From: UBA4615 sp049422085
Lineage (GTDB): Bacteria > Pseudomonadota > Gammaproteobacteria > Burkholderiales > Burkholderiaceae_E
Reading direction: 5' to 3'
Length of the DNA stretch: 42,173 nt
Assembly (NCBI GenBank): GCA_049422085.1
Contig: JBMSOD010000003.1
Span: 1-42,173, forward strand
The notes under the pieces: generated by a model
What the model saw: the letters and a program-made list of their open reading frames with translations, nothing else
Told to the model about the DNA's origin: nothing
The model's database searches: none
Program-made: the position numbers and the translations under genes
In this document: positions 35,246-42,173 of the stretch, piece after piece
Position numbering within the stretch: the stretch's first letter is position 1
Layout: the number at the start of each line of letters is the position of its first letter

Positions 35246-36559
35246 TCAGCGGTCAATGGCCTGATAGACGAGTTGGCGAAGCAGGTAGCGATACGGCAGA
35301 CGTGCTTGGGGAGACTGCATCATCAGGATGACGAACATGTCTTCTTTGGGGTCGGCCCAGAAGTAGGTGCCGTAGGCGCCGCCCCAGAAGTAGTCGCCGA
35401 CCGAACCCGGCAGCGGATTGCGCCCGGCGTCGGTGCGAACCGCAAAGCCCAGGCTAAAGCCCTGACCCATGGCAGCCGAGGGGGCCAATGCCTCGAAGCG
35501 CGCCATGTCCGGCCCAATCGGGGTGCCCGGCGGAAGATGGTTGGAGGTCATGAGCTCGATGGTCTTGCGTGAGACCAGACGCACGCCGTCGAGTTCGCCG
35601 CCATTGAGAAGGAATTGCCCGAAGCGGGCATAGTCCCTCGCGGTCGAGACCATGCCGCCACCCCCCGACTTGTAGGCCAGATCAGCGGTCGGGTGGGGCA
35701 CGTTCGGAACGACCTTCTTGGGCCCTTCGGCATGCGGGCGGGCAGCCCGATGTCCCTGCGCGGCAGGAGTCACGAAACCGGTGTCCGGCATCTTCAGGGG
35801 GCGGGTGATGCGCTCCTCGACGAAGCGGTCCAGGGTCTGTCCGCTCACCACTTCAACGATGCGACCGAGCACGTCGGTGGAAACGCTGTATTCCCAGGTG
35901 GTGCCCGGCTGGAAGATCAGCGGCTGCTTGGACAGCTTGGTGACGAAGGTGGCGTTGGTATCTCCCGAGTCACTGACCTTGGCTGCCGCATAGGCCTTCT
36001 TGACCGGATGATCGCTGGCGGCTGATCCGTAGGTCAGACCCGAGGTATGGCGCATCAGGTCTTGCACGGTCATGAGATTGCGCTGTGGCTCCAGGGTCAT
36101 GCTGGGTTTTCCGTCGGCTCCCTTGCCGATGACCGCAACCTGCAGGCCCTTGAATTCAGGCAGGTACTTTTCGACCGGGTCGGCAATCGACAGGCGGCCC
36201 TCTTCGTTGAGCATCAGGATGGCCAGCGATGTGATCGGCTTGCTCATCGAAGCGATCCGGAAGATCGCATCCGCTTGCATGGCGGTTCGCTTGTCCGGAT
36301 CCTGCAGACCGAAGGCGCGTTCGTAGGCGATCTGGCCTTTGCGCCCGATCAGAACCACGGCGCCTGGCAGCTCGCCACGCTGAACGCCCTGTTCCATGCG
36401 AGCGCTCAGGCGCTCCAGGCGCTGTGCAGACAGGCCTGCCGAGGCAGGGGACCCCGGGTTCAGACCGGACGGACCGGATGGGGCGCTGGCGCAGGCGCTC
36501 AGCACAAGCGCGCTCGTGCCGAGCAGGGTGAGTCTTCTTAAACGGGCTGTCGGGATCAT
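35246..36559 (-). CDS. Beta-lactamase-fold serine hydrolase, lipoprotein (class C/esterase VIII type)
   Basis: A 437-residue hydrolase of the serine beta-lactamase/penicillin-binding superfamily. The N-terminus has a lipoprotein signal with lipobox LSAC (C23), so it is probably membrane-anchored in the periplasm. The catalytic S104-M-S-K107 (RIASMSKPIT) and Y224 (WEYSVSTDVLG) are present; the third motif is WGGAYGTYFWADP, as in EstB-like family VIII esterases, rather than the KTG of true beta-lactamases. So esterase or D-amino-peptide hydrolysis is more likely than antibiotic resistance. The ATG at 36559 follows AAGGAGA. Divergent, 72 bases apart, from the D-aminoacylase-type gene. Confidence 0.9.
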   Translation of the reverse strand: MIPTARLRRLTLLGTSALVLSACASAPSGPSGLNPGSPASAGLSAQRLERLSARMEQGVQRGELPGAVVLIGRKGQIAYERAFGLQDPDKRTAMQADAIFRIASMSKPITSLAILMLNEEGRLSIADPVEKYLPEFKGLQVAVIGKGADGKPSMTLEPQRNLMTVQDLMRHTSGLTYGSAASDHPVKKAYAAAKVSDSGDTNATFVTKLSKQPLIFQPGTTWEYSVSTDVLGRIVEVVSGQTLDRFVEERITRPLKMPDTGFVTPAAQGHRAARPHAEGPKKVVPNVPHPTADLAYKSGGGGMVSTARDYARFGQFLLNGGELDGVRLVSRKTIELMTSNHLPPGTPIGPDMARFEALAPSAAMGQGFSLGFAVRTDAGRNPLPGSVGDYFWGGAYGTYFWADPKEDMFVILMMQSPQARLPYRYLLRQLVYQAIDR

Positions 36560-36631
36560 GGTGTCTCCTTGTGGGTCTGGCTCTGCTCACTCATACCCGA
36601 TCCGCCTATACTTCAGCAAGGAGACTTCATC

Positions 36632-38323
36632 ATGTTTGATACGCTGATCACCCATGCCCGCATCCACGACGGCCTGGGTTCGGAGCCCTTCGTGGGCCAT
36701 GTTGCCCTGCTCGATGGCGTCATTGCCGAGGTGATTCCGGCCAGCGCCGGTCGCTCGCTGCCGCAGGCCCGGGACAAGGTGTCCGCCGACGGACTGGACC
36801 TCATGCCCGGCATCATCGACAACCATACCCATTACGACGCGCAGATCACCTGGGATCCCTATCTGGACCAGAGCGTGGGCATGGGGGTCACCACGGCCCT
36901 CATCGGCAACTGTGGCTTCACCATTGCGCCCTGTCATCCCGATGCCGCATCACGCGATCTGGTCACCAAGAACCTGACCCAGGTCGAAGGCATGTCCCTG
37001 GCCAGCCTGCAGGAGGGGATTCGCTGGAACTTCGAGTCGTTCAGCGAGTATATGGATCAGATCGAGGCGGGCCGTTCTGCCATGAACCTCGGCGTGTTTG
37101 TCGGCCACTCCACCCTGCGCACCTATGTCATGGGCTCCGAGGGCTCCGACCGGGTGGCCACTTCGCAGGAGGTGGCCCGCATGCAGGCGCTGGTGGGTGA
37201 GGCGCTGGATGCCGGCGCGATCGGTCTGGCCTCGACCACCACCACCTCGCACAATGCCTTTGATGGTCGGCCCATGCCCTCGCGGCTGGCCGACTGGTCG
37301 GAGTTTCTGGCCCTGGCCAAACCCTTGCGCGAGCGTGATCAGGGCGTCTTCATGATCACCAAAGGTCCCAGCACGCCGGTGCCTGTGCTCGAAGAGTTTG
37401 CTGCGGCATCGGGTCGCCCTGTGCTGGTGGCTGCGCTGCTGCATAGCAGCCTCACACCGCGTGGCGTGTTTGATGATCTTGATCATGTCAAGGCAGCCAA
37501 TGCGCGTGGATGCCACATGCGAGGGGCTGTGGCGGCCACGCCCCTGGTGTTTGACTTCAGTTTCGAGTCGCCTTACCCACTCGAGCCCCTGCAGGCCTGG
37601 AAGCCAGTGTTCGGTCTGAAGGACCAGGCGCTGATCGAGCAGATGAAAACGCAGGCGCTTCGTGAGGCCATCCGCCGGGAACTCACCGTGCCGGCGCGGC
37701 GGCTCTTTGCCGGAGACTGGAACCTGATTCATGTGCTTCAGGTGGTGCGCCCCGAGCATCAGCGTTTTGTGGACCGCACCATCGGCAGCATTGCCGCCGA
37801 GCTGGGCAAGGATCCCCTCGATGCCCTGTTTGATCTGGCGATCGCAGAAGACCTGGGCACGCTCTTTTCGCTGTGTGCCTTCAATCATGACGAACAGGCG
37901 GTCAGCCAGCTGCTCACCCATGACGAGAGCCTCATCTCGCTTTCGGATGCGGGCGCGCATCTGTCCTTTCTCGATGACTCGGGCTTCGGTCTTCACCTGA
38001 TGGGGCACTGGGTCCGCGATCGCGGCATCATGCCCTTGCCCGAAGCGGTAAGACGCCTGACCAGCGCGCAGGCCGAGTTCTTCGGCATTCAGGATCGCGG
38101 TGCCATCACGGCGGGCAAGGCGGCGGATCTGCTGCTGTTTGACCCGGCACGAGTCGGACGTGGTTCGCGCTCGCGCGCCAACGACCTGCCCGCGGGGGCT
38201 ACCCGAGTGGTCACCCAATCGCGTGGCGTGCACGGGGTGTGGGTCAATGGGGTGCGGGTGGCGGATGAGCGCGGCGCCGTGCATGGGCCGCTGCCGGGCA
38301 GACTGCTGCGCAAGGGGCGTTGA
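36632..38323 (+). CDS. Amidohydrolase, N-acyl-D-amino-acid deacylase type
   Basis: A 563-residue zinc amidohydrolase resembling D-aminoacylase, which removes acyl groups from N-acyl-D-amino acids. Metal-site H65 and H67 (IIDNHTHYDAQITWDP), the bridging Cys C94 (IGNCGFTIAP), later GHSTLR and GLASTTTT segments, and SLSDAGAHLSF with the catalytic Asp are present; the C-terminal half closes the composite beta-domain with GAITAGKAADLLLFDP. It is longer than classical D-aminoacylase (about 480). The ATG at 36632 follows AAGGAG (36618-36623). The gene is followed by a strong terminator and so is monocistronic. Its divergent serine hydrolase neighbour hints at D-amino-acid peptide salvage. Confidence 0.88.
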   Translation: MFDTLITHARIHDGLGSEPFVGHVALLDGVIAEVIPASAGRSLPQARDKVSADGLDLMPGIIDNHTHYDAQITWDPYLDQSVGMGVTTALIGNCGFTIAPCHPDAASRDLVTKNLTQVEGMSLASLQEGIRWNFESFSEYMDQIEAGRSAMNLGVFVGHSTLRTYVMGSEGSDRVATSQEVARMQALVGEALDAGAIGLASTTTTSHNAFDGRPMPSRLADWSEFLALAKPLRERDQGVFMITKGPSTPVPVLEEFAAASGRPVLVAALLHSSLTPRGVFDDLDHVKAANARGCHMRGAVAATPLVFDFSFESPYPLEPLQAWKPVFGLKDQALIEQMKTQALREAIRRELTVPARRLFAGDWNLIHVLQVVRPEHQRFVDRTIGSIAAELGKDPLDALFDLAIAEDLGTLFSLCAFNHDEQAVSQLLTHDESLISLSDAGAHLSFLDDSGFGLHLMGHWVRDRGIMPLPEAVRRLTSAQAEFFGIQDRGAITAGKAADLLLFDPARVGRGSRSRANDLPAGATRVVTQSRGVHGVWVNGVRVADERGAVHGPLPGRLLRKGR

Positions 38324-38348
38324 GCCCGGCAGGACGGGTCAGAGGCAT

Positions 38349-38378
38349 AAAAAAAGCCCGCCGAAGCGGGCTTTTTTT
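38349..38378. terminator. Bidirectional intrinsic terminator
   Basis: AGCCCGC (38355-38361) and GCGGGCT (38366-38372) with tetraloop CGAA, flanked by seven A on the left and seven T on the right. It can stop the amidohydrolase transcript on the plus strand and the Liv-operon transcript on the minus strand, between the convergent genes. Confidence 0.92.
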
Positions 38379-38432
38379 GATTTCCGCTCCAGAAGTGGTC
38401 CGGTTTGCAACCGGGCCACCTGGAAATCCAGA

Positions 38433-39617
38433 TCACTTGCTGTGCTTGGGCACCGGAAGGTACTCGGTGACCGGGGTCCAGCGGCCGTCCTTGATCTGAG
38501 ACATGCGGCTCTGATCATTGCCCAGACGGAAGTCAGGCTTGAACGAGAAGGGCGGGCTGCCGAACATGTCGCCGGGGAACTTGGTGGTCTCCAGAGCCTT
38601 GATGAAGCTGTCGGTGGTCAGGTTGTTGCCAGCCACACGTGCCGCTGCAGCGAAGGTATCGATGATGTTGTAGCCATAGGCCGAGAAGACCGTGGGCTCT
38701 TCATTGAACTTCGTGCGGTACTTGGCGGCCCAGAAGCGGATCTTGTCATCCTTGTCATCGGGGTAGGGCTGCTGCGCGGTGTGCATGGCGTAAAAGCCGT
38801 CCATGGCCTTGCCGCCGAGCTTGTGGATCAGATCGGTGTAGGCAGCGCTCGAACCGAAGAAGTCGGGCGAGAAGCCGGTCTTGCGCGCCTCGCCGATCGT
38901 GCCGATGGTTTCGCGAATGATCGTGCCCATCACCACCAGATCGCAACCGGCACTCTTCATGCGGGCCACCTGCGACGAAAAGTCGGTGGCGCCCCGCTTG
39001 TAGCTGGTCTTCTCGGTGAAGGCCTTGCCCATGGCATTGAGCGCGTCTTCGGATCCGCGCAGCACCTCGAGGCCGAATTCGTCGTCCTGATAAATGATGC
39101 AGGGCTTGGCGTAGTTCTTGTTCTTGAACATCACCGGCAGGCCAGCGCGCATCTGGTCGAAGTAGGTCGCGGCAAACGAGAACTTGAGCTTGTGGAAGGG
39201 CTCATACATCTCGCGCGCAGCCGTGATCGGCAGGAAGTTGATCACGTTCTTTTCGAACTGGATCGGCATGGCGGCATTGTTGTGCGCGGTGCCCATGTGG
39301 CCCACCACCGCAAAGACCTTGTCGCGGTTGACCAGCTTCTGTGCGGACAGCACGGCCTTGCGGGGATCGTAGCCGTTGTCTTCGACAATCAGCTTGAGCT
39401 TGCGTCCATTGATGCCGCCCTGCTCGTTGATTTCTTCAACCCGCAGCTGCATGCCATTGCGCGACTGCTTGCCGAAGGCTGCGATCGGACCCGAGAGGTC
39501 CTGAATCGTGCCGATGGTGATCTCGGTCTTGCTCACGCCCAGAGTCTGGGCATGGGCCAGGCCCGCGGACATCGCCAGGATGCCCAGGGCCAGGGTGGTC
39601 CGTTTGGTCAGGTTCAC
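38433..39617 (-). CDS. ABC transporter substrate-binding protein, branched-chain amino acid (LivJ/LivK) type
   Basis: A 394-residue periplasmic binding protein with a Sec signal (MNLTKRTTLALGILAMSAG, cleavage after AHA at about 23). The family pattern is clear: ITIGTIQDLSGPIAAFGKQ, GGINGRKLKLIVEDNGYDPRKAV, KVFAVVGHMGTAHNNAAMPI, and YKRGATDFSSQVARMKSAGCDLVVMG. The start is GTG at 39617 with AGGAGA upstream. The co-transcribed acyl-CoA ligase and LivF suggest the ligand is a carboxylic acid to be activated after uptake (fatty, aromatic or branched-chain) rather than an amino acid. Last gene of the operon, ended by the bidirectional terminator. Confidence 0.92.
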   Translation of the reverse strand: MNLTKRTTLALGILAMSAGLAHAQTLGVSKTEITIGTIQDLSGPIAAFGKQSRNGMQLRVEEINEQGGINGRKLKLIVEDNGYDPRKAVLSAQKLVNRDKVFAVVGHMGTAHNNAAMPIQFEKNVINFLPITAAREMYEPFHKLKFSFAATYFDQMRAGLPVMFKNKNYAKPCIIYQDDEFGLEVLRGSEDALNAMGKAFTEKTSYKRGATDFSSQVARMKSAGCDLVVMGTIIRETIGTIGEARKTGFSPDFFGSSAAYTDLIHKLGGKAMDGFYAMHTAQQPYPDDKDDKIRFWAAKYRTKFNEEPTVFSAYGYNIIDTFAAAARVAGNNLTTDSFIKALETTKFPGDMFGSPPFSFKPDFRLGNDQSRMSQIKDGRWTPVTEYLPVPKHSK

Positions 39618-39695
39618 TCGAGTCTCCTGTGGATGTCGCCGGTAGGGCGAGGTGTGGAAAACGGGTTGGGTCAGGACTGAAAGGGAAACAGAATG

Positions 39696-41579
39696 TCAGT
39701 CCTTGTACATGCCTTCAATCAGATCGGCATACTTTTTCTGCACGAAACTGCGCTTGAGTTTCATGGTCGGGGTGAGCTCTTCATCCTCGGCCGTGAGCTG
39801 GGTTTCAAGCAGACGGAATTTTTTAACCTGCTCAACCCGGGCAAACTTGGCATTGACACGATCCACCTCGGCCTGGATCAGCTCCTGCACCTCCCGGGTG
39901 CGCGTGAGGCTTGCGTAGTTGGTAAACGGGACGTCCTTGTCCTGCGCAAACTTTTCGACGTTTTCCTGATCGATCATCACGAGTGCGGTGAGGTAGGCGC
40001 GCTTGTCGCCAATCACCACTGCATCGGTCACATAGGGCGAGAACTTCAGCTCGTTCTCCCACTCGCTGGGGGTCACGTTTTTTCCACCTGCCGTGATGAT
40101 GATGTCCTTCATCCGGTCGGTGATGTAGAAATAACCCTCGTCATCCACCCGGCCAACGTCGCCGGTATGCAGCCAACCCTCGGAGTCGATGGTTTCGGCC
40201 GTCTTCTCGGGCAGGTTGAGGTAGCCCATGATGACGTTCTGACCACGCAACTGGATCTCGTGCGTGTCAGGTGCAATGCGCATTTCAACGCCGGGGCCGG
40301 GCAATCCGACACTGCCGGGTTTGACCCTGTTGCCAGGATTGAACGAGCCGCCGCCACAGGTTTCGGTCATGCCCCAGCCTTCACGCAGCGGCACCCCCAG
40401 ACTCTGATACCAGCGGATCAGATCAGGAGAGATGGGCGCGGCACCGGTGAGGGCCAGGTGCACCCGCTCCAGTCCGATCATGCGAAGAACATTATTGATG
40501 ACCGCCTTGCGGGCGATGCTGTTCTTCAGGCTGAGCCAGGCACCCGGGTTTCGGCCTTCATCCTGAGTCTTGTAGACCTCGTGCCCGACCGACAGGGCCC
40601 ATGCATAGGCAGCCTTCTGGAAGCTCCCCGCCTCGCTCAGCGCGATCATGACCTGCGAGTAGATCTTCTCCCAGACCCTGGGCACTGCAAAGAAGACATG
40701 GGGCTGAACTTCGCGCAGATTTTCAAAGACGGTTTCAGGGTTCTCGACAAAGTTCACCACCGACTTGCGCATGATCGGGACATACTCGCCGATCATGCGT
40801 TCGGCGATGTGGCACAGGGGCAGGAACGCCACCCGCTCCCCTCCCATCGGCAGACCCTGGAAGATGCTGATCGACAGGCTCTGCAGCACCACGCACAGGT
40901 TGTTGTGCGAAATCATGGCGCCCTTGGGCTTGCCGGTGGTGCCCGAGGTGTAGACCAGGATGGCCAGATCATGGGCACCGCGTGTCGCCTTGCGCTCGGA
41001 GACCAGCTGCGGGTGCTGTTTGAGGTAGTCGCGACCCAGTGCGCGCAGGGCTTCAAGCGACATGACCATCGGGTCATCGAGTGTCGCCAGTCCTTCGGCA
41101 TCGAAATAGAACACCTTGCGAAGCTGAGGCAGGCGTTCACGAACCTCCAGATACTTGTCGAGCTGCTCTTCGTTTTCGACGAAGAGATAGGCCGAACGGG
41201 AGTCTTCACACAGGTAATGCACCTGCGTGGCTGAATCGGTGGGGTAAATGCCGTTGCACACGCCACCCATGGCAAGCACAGCCAGATCGGTCCAGACCCA
41301 CTCCTTGCGGGTATTGGACAGAACCGATGCCACCTCGCCCGCTTCAAAGCCCAGGCTGACCAGTCCTGCGCCAATCTCGCTCACGATGGCGCCCACGTCC
41401 TTCCAGCTGTAGGCCCGCCAGATGCCCAGATCCTTCTGCCGCATCATGGGCGCATCGCCCATCTCGGCGACGCGGTTCCAGAACAGGCCCGGAATTGTTT
41501 CGAAGTTGATCGCCTCGGGCGTGCCGAAGATGTCGGTGCCGTTGACGATACGGTGGGGATCGAGTGCGGTCGTGCTCAT
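39696..41579 (-). CDS. AMP-forming acyl-CoA synthetase (long-chain type)
   Basis: A 627-residue adenylating enzyme that couples a carboxylic acid to CoA with ATP. The AMP-binding P-loop is VYTSGTTGKPKGAMISH (209-225); then GWGMTETCGGG, LHTGDVGRVDDEGYFYITDRMKDII and GGKNVTPSEWENELK with the C-terminal catalytic Lys region. Its length and the FLPLCHIAERM and NFVENPETVFENL segments match the long-chain FadD15-like group. The ATG at 41579 overlaps the livF stop (ATGA), so it is translationally coupled to the transporter ATPase. It likely activates the imported acid, trapping it in the cell. Confidence 0.93.
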   Translation of the reverse strand: MSTTALDPHRIVNGTDIFGTPEAINFETIPGLFWNRVAEMGDAPMMRQKDLGIWRAYSWKDVGAIVSEIGAGLVSLGFEAGEVASVLSNTRKEWVWTDLAVLAMGGVCNGIYPTDSATQVHYLCEDSRSAYLFVENEEQLDKYLEVRERLPQLRKVFYFDAEGLATLDDPMVMSLEALRALGRDYLKQHPQLVSERKATRGAHDLAILVYTSGTTGKPKGAMISHNNLCVVLQSLSISIFQGLPMGGERVAFLPLCHIAERMIGEYVPIMRKSVVNFVENPETVFENLREVQPHVFFAVPRVWEKIYSQVMIALSEAGSFQKAAYAWALSVGHEVYKTQDEGRNPGAWLSLKNSIARKAVINNVLRMIGLERVHLALTGAAPISPDLIRWYQSLGVPLREGWGMTETCGGGSFNPGNRVKPGSVGLPGPGVEMRIAPDTHEIQLRGQNVIMGYLNLPEKTAETIDSEGWLHTGDVGRVDDEGYFYITDRMKDIIITAGGKNVTPSEWENELKFSPYVTDAVVIGDKRAYLTALVMIDQENVEKFAQDKDVPFTNYASLTRTREVQELIQAEVDRVNAKFARVEQVKKFRLLETQLTAEDEELTPTMKLKRSFVQKKYADLIEGMYKD

Positions 41580-42173
41580 CGCCAGGTCTTCTTCTTTTTC
41601 CAGCGGCGCTCACCGCGCACGCCCTGCTCTTTCATGCCGAGGTAGAACTCCTTGATGTCCTCTTTTTCTCTCAGCGCGGCGCAACTGTCTTCCATGACGA
41701 TGCGTCCGTTTTCGAGCACATAGCCGAAATCGGCTGCGTTCAGTGCCATGTTGGCATTCTGCTCGACCAGCAGCATGGAGGTTCCCCGCTCCCGGTTGAT
41801 GCGCACGATGATCTCGAAGATTTCCTTGGTCAGTCGAGGCGACAGACCGAGACTGGGCTCATCGAGCAGGATCAGTTCAGGCGCTGCCATGATGGCCCGG
41901 GAAATGGCCAGCATCTGCTGCTGTCCGCCCGAGAGCAGGCCGGCGTTCTGGGCTGCGCGTTCCTTGAGGATGGGGAAGTAGCCAAACACCGTCTCGATGT
42001 CCTTCGCCACCTGATCCCGATCCTTGCGGGTGTAGGCCCCCATGAGCAGATTGTCGCGAACGCTCAGCAGGGGAAAGACCTCCCGCCCTTCCGGCACATG
42101 CGACAGGCCCTGCTGCACGATGAGCGCAGGATCCCGGGCGGCGATGTTCTCGCCCTTGAACTCGATGCTGCCC
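41576..42173 (-). CDS. livF: Branched-chain type ABC transporter ATP-binding protein LivF (truncated by window edge)
   Basis: C-terminal part of a transport ATPase; the Walker A and N-terminus lie beyond 42173. The frame continues to the edge (GSIEFKGENIAARDPALIV) and shows the LivF-typical VQQGLSHVPEGREVFPLLSV, signature LLSGGQQQMLAISRA, Walker B LILLDEPSLGLSP, and the H-loop-region replacement LLVEQNANMALNAADFGYVLENG. An unusual highly basic C-terminal end (RGERRWKKKKTWR) extends past the normal stop. Its TGA overlaps the ligase start. The permease genes livH and livM and livG should follow to the right. Confidence 0.92.
   Translation of the reverse strand, partial: GSIEFKGENIAARDPALIVQQGLSHVPEGREVFPLLSVRDNLLMGAYTRKDRDQVAKDIETVFGYFPILKERAAQNAGLLSGGQQQMLAISRAIMAAPELILLDEPSLGLSPRLTKEIFEIIVRINRERGTSMLLVEQNANMALNAADFGYVLENGRIVMEDSCAALREKEDIKEFYLGMKEQGVRGERRWKKKKTWR

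Noticed and set aside
35246..36559. Possible AmpC beta-lactamase resistance gene
   Set aside because: SxxK is present, but the KTG motif is replaced by WGG and a lipobox is present, which fits family VIII esterases instead.
39693..41234. Long open frame antisense to the acyl-CoA ligase
   Set aside because: No motifs; the ligase is unambiguous.

Overview
The window is a GC-rich chromosomal segment from a Gram-negative bacterium, most likely a betaproteobacterium of the order Burkholderiales. Three points support this. Lipid A and KDO genes (lpxK, kdsB) are present. The order exbB-exbD-lpxK-Trm112-kdsB-adk, with xseA divergent from it, is typical of that order. Three periplasmic receptors of the Bug/TctC family are present, a family strongly expanded in Alcaligenaceae and Comamonadaceae. 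The genus cannot be named from the sequence alone. No rRNA, tRNA, CRISPR array, phage or insertion sequence was seen.

Layout. 1-2352: the end of a ferredoxin reductase, a 2Fe-2S ferredoxin and a zinc alcohol dehydrogenase, which look like the electron chain and follow-up enzyme of an oxygenase (probably a P450) beyond the left edge. 2386-5941: a CNT-type nucleoside transporter, then a small membrane protein translationally coupled to a two-transmembrane K+ channel with RCK domains. 5990-11269: an SDR with a KTSC protein, a gamma-glutamyltranspeptidase divergent from an amidase, and a second SDR of the HSD10 type. 11429-20234: the housekeeping core, with a proton-pumping pyrophosphatase carrying an unusual Ala/Pro-rich tail, adk, kdsB, a Trm112-like protein, lpxK, exbD, exbB, xseA and sodB. 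20263-22165: a DUF192 protein and icd.

22195-33234 is the accessory, catabolic part. Nine genes in a row on the minus strand (31275 down to 23220) are bracketed by two Bug receptors. They encode a TauD/TfdA dioxygenase, an FMN 2-hydroxyacid dehydrogenase, an FAH-family hydrolase or isomerase, an NTF2-fold protein, SlyX, a second FMN 2-hydroxyacid dehydrogenase broken by a frameshift, and a D-2-hydroxyacid dehydrogenase. This is the best candidate here for an undescribed pathway: uptake of an organic acid, hydroxylation, oxidation to a 2-oxo acid and C-C cleavage. The substrate is unknown. A third Bug receptor, whose signal peptide is out of frame with its body, sits tail to tail with the block, and a CaiB-type CoA-transferase lies beyond its promoter end.

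33369-42173: a WYL-domain regulator coupled to an exported LprI-like protein; a beta-lactamase-fold lipoprotein divergent from a D-aminoacylase-type amidohydrolase; and the 3' part of a Liv-type ABC uptake operon (livF, an acyl-CoA ligase and a substrate-binding protein) running off the right edge.

Most long open frames opposite hppA, icd, the K+ channel and the ligase are shadows of GC-rich codon usage and were not called.
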